Origin: Arthrobacter sp. FB24
Lineage (GTDB): Bacteria > Actinomycetota > Actinomycetes > Actinomycetales > Micrococcaceae
DNA: 64,000 nucleotides
Direction: 5' to 3'
Assembly (NCBI RefSeq): GCF_000196235.1
Contig: NC_008541.1
Location: 1,054,001 to 1,118,000 of the forward strand
Shown: in pieces, positions 43,891-53,018 of the stretch
How the letters are laid out: each line of letters starts with the position of its first letter
Numbering within the stretch: the first letter of the stretch is position 1
The notes under the pieces: model-generated
Databases searched by the model: none
What the model was told of the DNA's origin: nothing
The model's input: only the letters and a program-made list of their open reading frames with translations
Made by a program: the position numbers and the translations under genes

Positions 43891-44111
43891 CGTTCGCTGT
43901 CCGCCTCGTACTGTAGGTGTTGGGTGTCAACCTCTTGGTTGACGGATTGGTAGTAGGCCGGGGTTAACCGGGAATCGGAGATCACCGCGTCCGGCAACAA
44001 AGCCTGGATCGCGGCGAGGTCATCTGTGCAGCCCGGTCCCGGGCCGTGGGCCTCGGCGGTTATGGACCCGGATGCCGAAACGGTGATGGTAAAAGTCTTC
44101 TTCTGCATCAT
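43887..44111 (-). CDS. Small protein, DUF2997-like
   Basis: 74 residues. The opening FTITVSASGSITAEAHGPGPGCTDD is a beta-hairpin with a conserved-looking GPGC turn, as in DUF2997, a small family that occurs with DUF1257 and Ycf46-type ATPases in several bacteria. The C-terminal half is helical and polar. Four-base overlaps on both sides couple it to the DUF1257-like and membrane/HhH genes. Identity is from pattern and context, so moderate. Confidence 0.55.
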   Translation of the reverse strand: MMQKKTFTITVSASGSITAEAHGPGPGCTDDLAAIQALLPDAVISDSRLTPAYYQSVNQEVDTQHLQYEADSER

Positions 44112-44536
44112 GTCGCCTGTTCGAAAACGAGTTGGACTTCGCCGTTGGCTGCTGTCTGTGAGACGAGAACCATGCCCAGTTCCGCGGCGCGGGCGTGCAG
44201 CGAGTCCACGGTTCGCTGTTGGAGCAGCGCACCGACGCTCATGTCCAGGGAGGCGAGCATGTTCCCGGTGACCTCCTCCGCCGCGTTATCGACCCGGCCC
44301 AGAAAGACCTCGCCGATCCGTTGGAAGGTGATCCTTCCATAGGGGCTATTGCCGGTGATGCGTCCCTCGGCGACGCTCAATTGGGTTGCACCCATGGCAC
44401 GGAGCGCGTCCTGCAGGAGCTGGGCGTCCTTGATGCGGGTCGTTTTGCACTTTTCGCACAAGTCGGTGCTACGGGCTTCGCGGATGGCGGCAACGGCGGC
44501 GATCCCCACGGGGATCAGGAGCAGCTCGAGACTCAT
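44108..44536 (-). CDS. DUF1257 (Ycf35)-like protein
   Basis: 142 residues from the ATG at 44536, four bases after the AAA ATPase stop. A short hydrophobic N-terminus (ELLLIPVGIAAVAAI) precedes a CEKC pair, then a segment (LLQDALRAMGATQL... GRITF) that recalls DUF1257/Ycf35 proteins, where an I-x-D-x-x-x-L-x-x-A-L-x-x-(M/L)-G helix is conserved. The hydrophobic N-terminus is an unusual addition and may anchor it in the membrane. It overlaps the next gene by 4 bases. The family name is tentative; the operon position supports it. Confidence 0.5.
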   Translation of the reverse strand: MSLELLLIPVGIAAVAAIREARSTDLCEKCKTTRIKDAQLLQDALRAMGATQLSVAEGRITGNSPYGRITFQRIGEVFLGRVDNAAEEVTGNMLASLDMSVGALLQQRTVDSLHARAAELGMVLVSQTAANGEVQLVFEQAT

Positions 44537-44540
44537 GGGG

Positions 44541-46178
44541 CTAGTCCCCGAAATCGATCTGCCGGCCACCACGCCATGAGTTGACGTCGGCTGTGGCGGC
44601 GGTGCCGCTCGTCGAGTAGTCCTCCCGTGCGCTGGTCGATGTTGCCGCCACGGCACGTTTGGACGCCCATTCACGAACTGCGTTGATCTGTTCGGCCTGA
44701 GTAACAGAGAGCGGGACCGTGTTGGAGATCGCCCTGCTCAGGTCTTTTTCATTGAGCCGGCGACGTTCGGAGAACGCCTCGAAGCATGCACTGACCGCAG
44801 CTTCGGCGATCTCTGCGCCGGAGAAGCCTTCGGTCTGCTCAGCCAGGAAACCCAGCGAACTGGCGGTGATCTCGAAATCGCCGGAGGCAGCTGAAGCTGC
44901 AGTGAGCCGTTTTTCGAGCTGGATGCGCCAGATGTGAACCCGTTCTTCCTTCGTCGGGAGGTCGACAAAGAAGATCTCATCAAAGCGGCCCTTGCGGAGG
45001 AACTCCGGCGGCAGGGAATCAATCTTGTTGGCTGTGGCAATGACGAACACCGGATTCTTCTTTTCCTGCATCCACGTCAGGAAGGTCCCGAAGACCCGCT
45101 GGCTGGTGCCCGAGTCTCCGCTGCCACTCGACCCGAAGCCCTTTTCAATTTCGTCGATCCACAGGATCGAAGGGGACACGGCCTCGGCCAGCTTTAGGGC
45201 ACCCCTCATGTTTTGCTCACTGGAGCCCACCAAGCCGGAGAATACACGACCGACGTCAAGCCGAAGCAGAGGCAGTCCCCACAGCGTAGCCATGCAGGTG
45301 GCCGTCAGGCTCTTGCCGCAGCCGGGGATACCGGTGATTAGGACGCCCTTCGGCGCGGGGATGGACCAGCGCTGCGCCTCCGGCAGCCAAGAACCGTTGC
45401 GCTTCTTCAACCACTTCTTCAGGTTTTCCAAACCGCCAACATCGTTCATCGTTCCTTCGGCGGAGATGAATTCCAGCAACCCGGACTTCCTGATGGTTTG
45501 GCGCTTCTCGTCAAGGACCAAGGCGATATCAGACGCGTCCAGCCGGCGATCTGAGGCAATGGCGCGGGCGAAGGCATTCTCCGCCTCGCCCAAGGTCAGA
45601 CCCTGAGCAGCTTGGATGAGTCTCTGGTGGTCGTCCGGGCTGAGATCCACAACGATCGACGCGGCGTTCGCTGTGACGATCTCGTCCAGGACGCCCTCGA
45701 TTTCGCCGGCCGTCGGCAGCGGAAGGTCGACGACGGTGACTTCCTTCTCCAGATCGGCCGGTAGCGTCAGCCCGGGGGAGACGATGATGAGGGTGTGGGG
45801 GACGTCTCCGGTCCGGAACGCCGTGGCGGCATCCTGGACCGCGCGGATCATCGTCGGCTCGGCCGGCCGGCCCTGCGCCCCAAGGAAGTGGTGAAGGTCG
45901 AAGAACACGAAAATAGTGGGCTCCGGTGCCTTGATCGCGTCGGCCAGGGCAGCGTCAGGGGCCGTAGGCTTTCCGGACTGGCCCGGGGCGTGCAGGCCTT
46001 TGGAGACTGTATACATGACGACGCGGCGGGACCGCCGAAGATCCGGACTCGTCGCTACAGCTTCTGCCGCGGCGATGACCCGGTTGCCCTCGTGTGTCTC
46101 CACCAGCAGGATCGGGTGCCGCGCCCGGATGAGCTCGACCAGAGTCTCGCCGAAGACCAACGGCGTCTTTGCATTCAC
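44541..46178 (-). CDS. Ycf46-like AAA ATPase
   Basis: 545 residues from a GTG at 46178, with GGGGGC upstream. The N-terminal 240 residues form the degenerate ATPase-like domain found in Ycf46 proteins ([12 protein letters not shown] at a Walker B position). The C-terminal AAA module has Walker A GIPGCGKS (283-290), Walker [10 protein letters not shown] (338-346), sensor 1 FVIATAN and an arginine-finger region RKGRFDE. Ycf46 is known from cyanobacteria and algal plastids, where it affects photosynthesis, but its mechanism is unclear. Here it leads a coupled operon with DUF1257-like, DUF2997-like, HhH and radical SAM genes. Confidence 0.88.
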   Translation of the reverse strand: MNAKTPLVFGETLVELIRARHPILLVETHEGNRVIAAAEAVATSPDLRRSRRVVMYTVSKGLHAPGQSGKPTAPDAALADAIKAPEPTIFVFFDLHHFLGAQGRPAEPTMIRAVQDAATAFRTGDVPHTLIIVSPGLTLPADLEKEVTVVDLPLPTAGEIEGVLDEIVTANAASIVVDLSPDDHQRLIQAAQGLTLGEAENAFARAIASDRRLDASDIALVLDEKRQTIRKSGLLEFISAEGTMNDVGGLENLKKWLKKRNGSWLPEAQRWSIPAPKGVLITGIPGCGKSLTATCMATLWGLPLLRLDVGRVFSGLVGSSEQNMRGALKLAEAVSPSILWIDEIEKGFGSSGSGDSGTSQRVFGTFLTWMQEKKNPVFVIATANKIDSLPPEFLRKGRFDEIFFVDLPTKEERVHIWRIQLEKRLTAASAASGDFEITASSLGFLAEQTEGFSGAEIAEAAVSACFEAFSERRRLNEKDLSRAISNTVPLSVTQAEQINAVREWASKRAVAATSTSAREDYSTSGTAATADVNSWRGGRQIDFGD

Positions 46179-46460
46179 TTTTGCCCCCAGAGTTCTTGTG
46201 TCGCAACTTGGGGAAGCTTATCTCAGCATCAGGGCGTTTGAAGTGCACAGAGGGACAAGAATGCAGGGCTGTTACTTTCGTCGGCTCGGAGGCGACCCGG
46301 GAAGTCCAAGCACTCTAGGTTTTCGGCAGGCTCAGCCGCGAATAAACCACGGCACGCCGTACTGGATCTCGCAAGACGGCTTCGTCGAATAAGTCGCACC
46401 GGCGTGGTCACTTCGACCAGCATCCGGAAGTCCGCAATAAGCGCGTCTCTGGATATGCGC

Positions 46461-46504
46461 GGGCTTCGACAGACTCAACTGAGGGGCTTCGACAGGCTCA
46501 ACTG
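46461..46504. repeat. Two tandem copies of a 22-bp repeat
   Basis: GGGCTTCGACAGACTCAACTGA is followed at once by a near-identical copy differing at one internal base. TTCGACAGGCTCAAC-type repeats are widespread in intergenic regions of Arthrobacter and Microbacterium. It sits right at the 3' end of the truncated DeoR gene and could mark a rearrangement joint. Confidence 0.7.
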
Positions 46505-47106
46505 TCGATCGATACCTCAGCCACCTCAACCTCAACCCCCGCATCCCTAAACTTCCGCACCTGCTCCGGATCTGCGCCGTCGTCCGTCGCCAGTGTCCAC
46601 AGCCACGCCAGGCGTGCCCACGCGTGAAACGGCCGCAGGCCAAGCTTCGACGAGTCCGCCAGCACGTACACCTCCCGCCCCCGCCTAGCCATCAGCTCCT
46701 TGAGCCGGGTCTGGGCGTGGTCGGCCTCGCAGATGCCGTCCTCGGCGGTGACGGCGTCTGCGCCCAGGAACACGCGGTCAAAGCTCATCCGCTCCAGGGC
46801 CGCTTCGGCCAGCGGCCCCACGAAGCTTTGGCTCAGGCTCCGCAGCCGGCCGCCCAGGCAGTCCACCTCGATGCCCTCGGAATCGGCCAGCTCCTGCATG
46901 GTGTTGATGCCCGGCGTCGTCACGGACAGCTTTTCGATGCCGCGCAGTTCGTGGGCCAGGGCACCCACGGTGGAGCAGGCGTCCAGCAGGATGTTCTCCC
47001 CGGGGCGGATCACCGATGCCGCCCAGCGGGCGATGGCGTGCTTCTGCTCAAACGCCTCGCCGGTGCGCTGCCGCAAATACGCCTCCGGGTGCCCGCCCAG
47101 CGCCAT
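46498..47106 (-). pseudogene. DeoR-family regulator without its DNA-binding domain (copy 3)
   Basis: About 200 codons nearly identical in protein sequence to residues 60-258 of the intact regulator at 55540-56313 ([39 protein letters not shown], and so on). The helix-turn-helix is absent, and the frame begins at what was an internal methionine. Immediately upstream lies the C-terminal piece of the neighbouring pdxA gene, so a deletion has joined pdxA's tail to this middle part of deoR. It cannot act as a repressor. Confidence 0.75.
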
Positions 47107-47325
47107 CGCCTCACGGCGACCGACGGCCGGGCGGCCATCTCCGCGGCCTGGTGCAGGGCCTCCACCATGGACCGGGAATCAGCGATCGCCTTGCCGGCGA
47201 TGTCGAACGCGGTGCCGTGGTCCACGGACGTGCGGACCACCGGCAGGCCCGTGATGTTCACGGGCCTCGAAGCCCAGCACCTTTACCGGGCCGTGCCCCT
47301 GGTCGTGGTACATCGCCACCACGTG
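47107..47325 (-). pseudogene. C-terminal fragment of a PdxA-type dehydrogenase
   Basis: The minus strand reads [17 protein letters not shown], then after a frameshift [22 protein letters not shown], and ends ARPSVAV. These match the last 75 residues of the intact enzyme at 56378-58756. It continues directly into the damaged deoR copy. Confidence 0.75.
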
Positions 47326-47342
47326 TGAAGGCGGGCGACACA

Positions 47343-47777
47343 GCTGCTTGTGGCGGGTCCGGTCCCATTGGGCTGCTCAAGGAGGACGTCCCCGCACGGG
47401 TGCGCGAGCTCACCGGCGGGACCGGGGCCGACGTCGCGTTCGAATGCGTGGGCGTGAACGCGGTGCTGGACACCAAGCTCGACGCCGTCCGGCCAGGCGC
47501 CGTGGTGGTCAATGTGTCCATCGGGGGCGCGCCCGCCACCATCGACGTGCAGAAGATTGTGCTCAAGGAGATCGACCTGCGCGGCACCATCGCCTACGTC
47601 CGCGACCACCCCGCGGTCATCAAGATGGTGCAGGAGAGCAAGGTGGATTTGGAGCCGTTCATCACCGGGAGGATCGCGCTGGAGGACCTGGTGGAGCAAG
47701 GCTTCGACACCCTGATCAACCACAAGGACACAGCGCCGTCGTCCTTCCTCTTCCTTCGCTGTAGAGCGCCGATGTAG
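47343..47777 (+). pseudogene. C-terminal fragment of a zinc-type alcohol/butanediol dehydrogenase
   Basis: The frame starts in the nucleotide-binding domain (GPIGLL, then VRELTGGTGADVAFECVG) and reads through VVVNVSIGGAP and LRGTIAYVRDHPAVI to FDTLINHKDTA. This is the medium-chain dehydrogenase C-terminal half, most like (R,R)-butanediol dehydrogenase. The N-terminal catalytic half is missing, and the last residues (SSFLFLRCRAPM) look changed. It has no start codon of its own and is probably not expressed. Confidence 0.7.
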
Positions 47778-47786
47778 GGTCGTGCC

Positions 47787-48620
47787 GTGATCGTCCCCGA
47801 AATTTCCCAGAACGCCGCGGCGGTCGCGGATCACTACGACGAACTCGACCCCATATACCGTCTCGTGTGGGGCGACCATGTCCATCACGGGCTGTGGACG
47901 ACGGGCCGCGAGACACCCGGCGAAGCCGTCGAGACGCTCGTGGACACAGTCGGCGACAGGCTGGGCCTCCTGCCCGGCCAAGCGTGCGTCGACATCGGCT
48001 GCGGCTACGGCTCCACCGCACGGCGGCTCGCTATGACACGCAGGGTCAGCGTCACCGGCTTCACCCTTGCGGCCGAGCAGGCCAACTATGCAGCCGCGCA
48101 TCCCGTACCAGGCGTGGACATCCAGGTCCGCGACTGGCTCGACAACGGGCTGGCCGATGCCTCGGCCGATTCCGCCTGGGCCATCGAGTCGAGCGAGCAC
48201 ATGGTGGACAAGCCCAGGTTCTTCGCCGAGGCGCACCGCGTGCTGGCGCCCGGCGGCCGCTTCGTCATCTGCGCGTGGCTCGCCGAGACCGGCGCCAGCG
48301 GGTGGAAAGTCCGCCACCTGCTCGAGCCGATCTGCCGCGAAGGGCGCCTGCCCTCGATGGGAACGCGCGAGGACTATGAGGAGATGGCAAGGCAGGCCGG
48401 CTTTACGGTCACCGGCTACGAGGATGTCAGCCGCCGCGTCGCCCGCACCTGGCCAATCTGCGCTCGCCGGCTCGTGAAGGCATTGCTCGTCGACAGCGAG
48501 ATCCGCCGACTGGCCCTTGGGGCACGCAACCGCAACTCATTTCTGGGCATTCCCCGCCTGATCCTGGCCTACCGCACCGGTGCGATGCGGTACGGGATCT
48601 TCACGCTGTCGAAGGGTTAG
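47787..48620 (+). CDS. Class I SAM-dependent methyltransferase
   Basis: 277 residues from a GTG at 47787. The AdoMet-binding motif VDIGCGYGSTARRLA is at about 68-82, and post-motif acidic and VLAPGGRFV segments follow. The N-terminal YDELDPIYRLVWGDHVHHGLW is typical of small-molecule methyltransferases of the tocopherol/mycolic-cyclopropane type. Substrate unknown. It starts 9 bases after the dehydrogenase fragment and stands alone. A GC-rich hairpin separates it from the convergent MFS gene. Confidence 0.88.
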   Translation: MIVPEISQNAAAVADHYDELDPIYRLVWGDHVHHGLWTTGRETPGEAVETLVDTVGDRLGLLPGQACVDIGCGYGSTARRLAMTRRVSVTGFTLAAEQANYAAAHPVPGVDIQVRDWLDNGLADASADSAWAIESSEHMVDKPRFFAEAHRVLAPGGRFVICAWLAETGASGWKVRHLLEPICREGRLPSMGTREDYEEMARQAGFTVTGYEDVSRRVARTWPICARRLVKALLVDSEIRRLALGARNRNSFLGIPRLILAYRTGAMRYGIFTLSKG

Positions 48621-48666
48621 GTCGGCCTGATTGCGGGCCCCTCGACGCACTGCCCCAGGGCGCTCC

Positions 48667-48699
48667 GGGGCGGGCTGGTTCGCATGGTCGGCCCGCCCC
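48667..48699. terminator. GC-rich hairpin between convergent genes
   Basis: GGGGCGGGC (48667-48675) pairs with GCCCGCCCC (48691-48699). It lies between the ends of the methyltransferase and MFS genes and could terminate both, though no T-run is present. Confidence 0.5.
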
Positions 48700-48706
48700 T
48701 CGGGGA

Positions 48707-49870
48707 CTAGCGGCGCTGGGCCATCAGGACGAGGGCGCACGACGCCAGCACGCCGGCAAGGGCGAAGACGAGCATGCCCGTGAATGAACCACCGCCTGAC
48801 TGGATCAATGCCCCGCTGACAATCGGACCGATGGAGAACCCGGTGCCGATCATCAGGTTGGTGGTGTTCATCAGGTGTGCCCCGCTGGAAAGCGAGGACA
48901 GCGTGGACAGCAGGTACGGCAGGATGAAGGTCCAGGCGAACTTGAAGATCACGGCGGCGACGGCGAATTGGATCAGGGCCGGTGAACCGAAAAGAAGCAC
49001 GATGCTGAGGGCCATGCCTGCGTAACCTGCTGCCAGGTAGAGCTTCCGGCGCGGCGTCTCACCAAGTGCGGTGGCAACAAGGGCGGACAGGATGCCGCCA
49101 ACGGTAGCGAGGGAAAGGACAAGGCTGCTGGCGGAAAGGTCGATTCCCGAGCCCGCCGAGATCTGGGCAATGAACGACCAGACACCGCTGAGAGCGATGT
49201 AGAAAAGGAGCACAGCGGCCATTCCCGCGGCTGCTTTGAACACCGGGACGCGGTTCGCAGCATGCCCTGGGACGGGTGCGGCGGCGGTCCGCAGCACTTC
49301 GCCGTCGATGCGGTTGACCACCAGGAGGCACAGCACTGCAAGTCCGGCGAGTGTCCAGTAGATCGCTGAAACTGGCGCTCCCGCGAACAGGGAGGGGAAG
49401 ACCGCCAGAATCAGAGCACCCATGGCCAGCTGGAAAACGACGAATATACCGAAGGCGCGGCTAGGGTTGGCGGTTTTGCCGCTAAGGGTCAGGATGATCA
49501 CGGTGATGGAGCCGGCCGCGAGGCTGGTCACCACCCGGGCGATCATCAACAGGCCGAAATCGTCCACAAAGCCGGAGACCACGTTGCCGGCGATGACGAT
49601 CGCGGTGAAGATATAGCTCGCCGTCCTCAGATTCATCCGCCGGAGCCAAAGATAGGCCGGTACGGTGGCCAGGCTGAAGGCGCCGAGCTCCAGGGAAAAG
49701 AGCGTCCCCACCTGGACCGGGGTCAGGCCGAACTGCTCGATCAGTTTGCCTGCGATGACAGGGGCAATCAGCAGGACGGTGTAAAGGACTGCGCTGAAAA
49801 CAGCGATATAGGTGTACGTCCCCTTGTCTGAGGAGACGGCTGCCGGAGCAGCGTGTGCGGTAGTGGCCAT
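48707..49870 (-). CDS. MFS transporter
   Basis: 387 residues with about 12 hydrophobic helices, from YTYIAVFSAVLYTVLLIAPVI to SFTGMLVFALAGVLASCALVL. The loop between helices 2 and 3 is LWLRRMNLRTASYI, a weak MFS motif A. It is the second gene of a unit after an amidohydrolase, 108 bases downstream. The transporter may carry the amidohydrolase's substrate or product; that is inference from gene order. No other feature is unusual. Confidence 0.88.
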   Translation of the reverse strand: MATTAHAAPAAVSSDKGTYTYIAVFSAVLYTVLLIAPVIAGKLIEQFGLTPVQVGTLFSLELGAFSLATVPAYLWLRRMNLRTASYIFTAIVIAGNVVSGFVDDFGLLMIARVVTSLAAGSITVIILTLSGKTANPSRAFGIFVVFQLAMGALILAVFPSLFAGAPVSAIYWTLAGLAVLCLLVVNRIDGEVLRTAAAPVPGHAANRVPVFKAAAGMAAVLLFYIALSGVWSFIAQISAGSGIDLSASSLVLSLATVGGILSALVATALGETPRRKLYLAAGYAGMALSIVLLFGSPALIQFAVAAVIFKFAWTFILPYLLSTLSSLSSGAHLMNTTNLMIGTGFSIGPIVSGALIQSGGGSFTGMLVFALAGVLASCALVLMAQRR

Positions 49871-49978
49871 GGTTTTGTCTTTCGGGCAGGACGAAACGGC
49901 GAAGGCCGCCGTCGGCGGGAAATGGGGGTGGTGCGCCCCTGCAAGGCACGTAAGGAGCAGGGGGTTATGCGGAAGCCG

Positions 49979-51676
49979 TCAGGTGCGCTGCGTTGCGCGT
50001 CCTTCGGCCGGAGTCGCTGTGGCGTCCGCTGATCCTGCATCGAAGACCTTGCGGCCCGCGAACCAGGTCTGGCGGGTTTTGATGTGCGCGATTTGTTCGG
50101 TTTCGATCTCGTACGGATTAGCACTCAGGACGATGAAATCCGCCGACTTTCCCGGGGCCAGGGAGCCGATGACGTCTTCCAGGCCCATCGCCTGGGCCGA
50201 GTTGGTGGTGTACACCCGGATGGCTTCCGGGAGTGAAATGGCCTGTTCGGGCCAGAGTGTCCCAGGGAATTCTCCTGTTGGATCCTGCCGGGTTACCAAG
50301 CCGTAAATCCCTTCCCACGCGTTGGGCGACACGCTGACCGGCCAGTCCGAGCCGCCGGCGATTCGGGCCCCGGCGTCCAGCAGGGAGCGGTTGGGCTGCA
50401 TCTTCGACGCTCTTTCCGCCGGTAGCACCGTGGCAATGGCTTCGGAGATGACGCCCGGGAACCACAACGACGGGGAGATGTCGGCGGTGACATCGAGTTC
50501 GGCAAACCGGGGGATGTCCTGTTCCTGGACGAACTGGCCGTGGGCGATGTGGTACTTCGGCGTGGTGTGTCCGGCTGCGCGGACCTTGGCCACGGTGTCG
50601 AGCACTACCCGGACGGACGCGTCGCCCGTGCAGTGGATCTTGGCGGAAATACCACGCTCCGCCGTGCCCATCAGCCAGCGCTCCAGCTCCGCCGCAGGCA
50701 TGGTGGTGCCGCCGCAGTGGCACTCCGGGAAGCCGGCATCCGGCAAATAGGGTTCGATGAACGCCGCAGTCCCTGCCGGAGGCACCCCGTCAAGGAAGAT
50801 CTTGATGAAGTCCGGCCGGTGGTGCTCCGACCGCGACTCCTCGCGGTGGGCGATGATGCCCTCGCCCAGCGGCGCGGTGCCGAAAATGAAATCATTGGCC
50901 TGCATGGACGTCACCACCCAGGCAGCGAGTTCACCGGAGTCGTCGAGCTCTTTCAGGGCCCGCAGCAACTGGAGGGAGGAGGCCGCATCCTGGAAGCCCG
51001 TAACGCCGTAGGAGTGCAGAATGTCGATGCCGCGTGCTGCGGCCCGGGCGAGGTCCTGGGTGGACCGTGGCTGCAACCGCGCCAGCGTCTGTTCTACCAG
51101 GACACCTCCGGCCTCGATGAGGACACCGGTGGCACGCCCCGAAGCATCCCGCATAATCTGGCCACCCTCGGGATCCGGAGTGTGCTTGCCGATCCCTGCC
51201 AGCTCCAGGCCCCGTGAATTCACCCACCTGTTGTGCTTGCTGTCGTCTTTCAGGATCGCGGGCCGTCCGCCGGTTGCGGCATCAAAACGGGCGAGCGTTT
51301 CCACGGAGTTGAGTTCGGCCAGGAGACCGGAACCCCAGCTACCGCCGACCACCCACTCGTCGGGGCCCAGGCTCCCTGAATACTCCGCGACGGCGGTAAG
51401 GAGGTCATCGAGCGATTTGGTGGGCACCTCGTTGAGTTCAAACAAGTCCATCTGCCCTGCCAGCATGTGGTGGTTGTGGACGTCAAGCAGCCCGGGCATT
51501 ACGTAGGCGCCGCCGAGGTCGATGATCTCAGTGCCCGGTCCCGCCGCAGCCTCGGCCAACGATCCGACGGCGTGGACCTTCCCGGCCTTCACGGCAAGTG
51601 ACGTGACGCGGGGGCGTTCATCGTGCAGGGTGTCGATGACGCCGTTGATCAGAAGAAGGTCAGCTGTGTTATCCAT
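49979..51676 (-). CDS. Amidohydrolase-superfamily enzyme, YtcJ-like
   Basis: 565 residues. The metal-binding DVHNHHM motif after the first strand (about 61-67), KIHCTGDASV in the barrel, and AGGSDWPVS near residue 435 give the metal ligands of amidohydrolase family 3. The N-terminal MDNTADLLLINGVIDTL and C-terminal LAPGKSADFIVLSANP form the composite beta domain. It hydrolyses an amide or similar bond in a small molecule, and the substrate is unknown. First gene of a unit with the MFS transporter; no regulator is adjacent. Confidence 0.9.
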   Translation of the reverse strand: MDNTADLLLINGVIDTLHDERPRVTSLAVKAGKVHAVGSLAEAAAGPGTEIIDLGGAYVMPGLLDVHNHHMLAGQMDLFELNEVPTKSLDDLLTAVAEYSGSLGPDEWVVGGSWGSGLLAELNSVETLARFDAATGGRPAILKDDSKHNRWVNSRGLELAGIGKHTPDPEGGQIMRDASGRATGVLIEAGGVLVEQTLARLQPRSTQDLARAAARGIDILHSYGVTGFQDAASSLQLLRALKELDDSGELAAWVVTSMQANDFIFGTAPLGEGIIAHREESRSEHHRPDFIKIFLDGVPPAGTAAFIEPYLPDAGFPECHCGGTTMPAAELERWLMGTAERGISAKIHCTGDASVRVVLDTVAKVRAAGHTTPKYHIAHGQFVQEQDIPRFAELDVTADISPSLWFPGVISEAIATVLPAERASKMQPNRSLLDAGARIAGGSDWPVSVSPNAWEGIYGLVTRQDPTGEFPGTLWPEQAISLPEAIRVYTTNSAQAMGLEDVIGSLAPGKSADFIVLSANPYEIETEQIAHIKTRQTWFAGRKVFDAGSADATATPAEGRATQRT

Positions 51677-51795
51677 AATCCCAGTCCCTAAAGGTGCCTT
51701 GGATCACAACACTAAATTGCCGCGCTAGTGGTTACTTGACTCTCCGTGCACGGCTTTTGCATATCCCGGCAGGCGGGAGGCCTCCCAGCCTGGTC

Positions 51796-52098
51796 TCAGG
51801 GGCGAACGGGCGCGGCCGCCTCTTCTCCTAGCACCGTTGTCCAGGGGCGGGCGGTCCATGAATTCACCACGCCGCCGGTGACGTAGGGATCGGCGGCTGC
51901 AAAGGCCTTTGCGGCCTCGAGTGCGTTCTCGCCGGTGAAGATCAGCAACCCGGTGAAGGGGCCGTCACCAACGGCTCCGCCCAGCAGAAGCTCACCCCGT
52001 TCCACGGCTTCCCAGCCCGCCTTGAGGTGATCTGAACGGTATTTTCCGCGGGTTTCAAGGTAGTCGTCCGCGTAGGTGTATTCGAGCACGGCGTGCAT
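51796..52098 (-). CDS. YciI-family protein
   Basis: 100 residues of ferredoxin-like YciI fold: VLEYTYADDYLETRGKYRSDHL and the conserved LLLGGAVGDGP...LLIFTGENALEAAKAFAAADPYV segment. Members are small dimeric proteins of unclear biochemical role, some with muconolactone-isomerase-like sites; the Asp and His in YRSDHL are the usual conserved pair. A single gene, likely cytoplasmic. Confidence 0.9.
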   Translation of the reverse strand: MHAVLEYTYADDYLETRGKYRSDHLKAGWEAVERGELLLGGAVGDGPFTGLLIFTGENALEAAKAFAAADPYVTGGVVNSWTARPWTTVLGEEAAAPVRP

Positions 52099-52160
52099 GG
52101 GAATCCGTCCATTTCGGTGAGGGTTTTCGCTCGTTGTAGAAGTAGCGTACCCAGCGGGAC

Positions 52161-52232
52161 TTAGCCGGAAACGGCAACCACCCCGGCCCGGACCTCCGTG
52201 TCCCGGAATTTCTGCGCCTGGCGGGGCCGCCG
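52161..52232 (-). pseudogene. Short C-terminal scrap of the DeoR regulator (copy 4)
   Basis: The minus strand reads AQKFRDTEVRAGVVAVSG and TAA, which matches AKFRDAGVEVQVAEVS at the end of the intact DeoR regulator. Only about 24 codons remain, and the sequence upstream does not continue the match. Confidence 0.55.
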
Positions 52233-52257
52233 CCGTCGGCCTTCCTCCCTACCTGCT

Positions 52258-52920
52258 TCAGCCGTCCGGCAAGAGGCTGGCCGCCAAGGTCCTGGCCATG
52301 AACCTTCCGAAGCGCTCCGCGCTCCAGCCGCGCTTGAGGACCAGGGTCTCGTAGAGCTCGGCCGAGGTGCTCATGAAGAAGACGTCGGCCACCTCCTCCG
52401 CCGTCAGGCCCGGCCGCAGGAATCCCCTTCCGAGCACCTGCCGCGCGTTGTGCAGCATGCGCTGGTACCGCTCGTCGTCCACGTCACGAAGGAGCGCGGC
52501 CATGTCCTGCTCCCCGCTCGCCGCGGCGTCCCGGATGAGGAGGTAGACGGGGGAGCCCAGCGGGCTCACCTCGGATATGAACCGACCGAACTGCTCCATG
52601 AGCTCGCCGGGATCGGTGACCGTGGCCTGCGCGCGGTCCGAGCGCTCTTCCGCCGGCGACCCACCGGCGCCCAGCAGGCTCTGCTCGTAGATGGCCCGCA
52701 CCAGCCCCGGCTTTCCGCCGAACCCCTTGTACACGGACTCCTTGGAGACGCCGGCGGCGTGGGCGATGGCGGCAATGGTGGTCCGGCCATACCCGTGGGC
52801 CAGGAACAGCGCCCGGGATTGGGCCAGCACCCGCTTCCTGGACTCCTCGGCGGCCTCCTGCCGGCGCCGGGCGTCGTAGCTGCGGGAGCGGGGTGGCACA
52901 CCGTTGACCGCGGGTCCCAT
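52258..52920 (-). CDS. TetR-family regulator
   Basis: 220 residues. The N-terminal helix-turn-helix is clear (YGRTTIAAIAHAAGVSKESVYKGFG at about 43-67), and the rest is an all-helical ligand and dimer domain. It is divergent from the SnoaL-like and NAD(P)-binding genes; the palindrome at 52948-52963 lies between them. It most likely represses both its own gene and the divergent pair, being released by a small ligand. Ligand unknown. Confidence 0.93.
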   Translation of the reverse strand: MGPAVNGVPPRSRSYDARRRQEAAEESRKRVLAQSRALFLAHGYGRTTIAAIAHAAGVSKESVYKGFGGKPGLVRAIYEQSLLGAGGSPAEERSDRAQATVTDPGELMEQFGRFISEVSPLGSPVYLLIRDAAASGEQDMAALLRDVDDERYQRMLHNARQVLGRGFLRPGLTAEEVADVFFMSTSAELYETLVLKRGWSAERFGRFMARTLAASLLPDG

Positions 52921-52947
52921 CGGGCTTAAACTCCTTGTGTCAGTTAA

Positions 52948-52963
52948 ATACAGCTGACTGTAT
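52948..52963. promoter_or_regulatory. Candidate TetR operator
   Basis: ATACAG-CTGA-CTGTAT is a perfect 6-bp inverted repeat, placed 28 bases upstream of the TetR start and 56 bases before the divergent SnoaL-like gene. Size and position fit a TetR-type site. Confidence 0.6.
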
Positions 52964-53018
52964 CAAATTCAGCGTACCAGCCTCTCCGCCTCCCGCGACT
53001 GAGCCTAAGGAGCAGATC

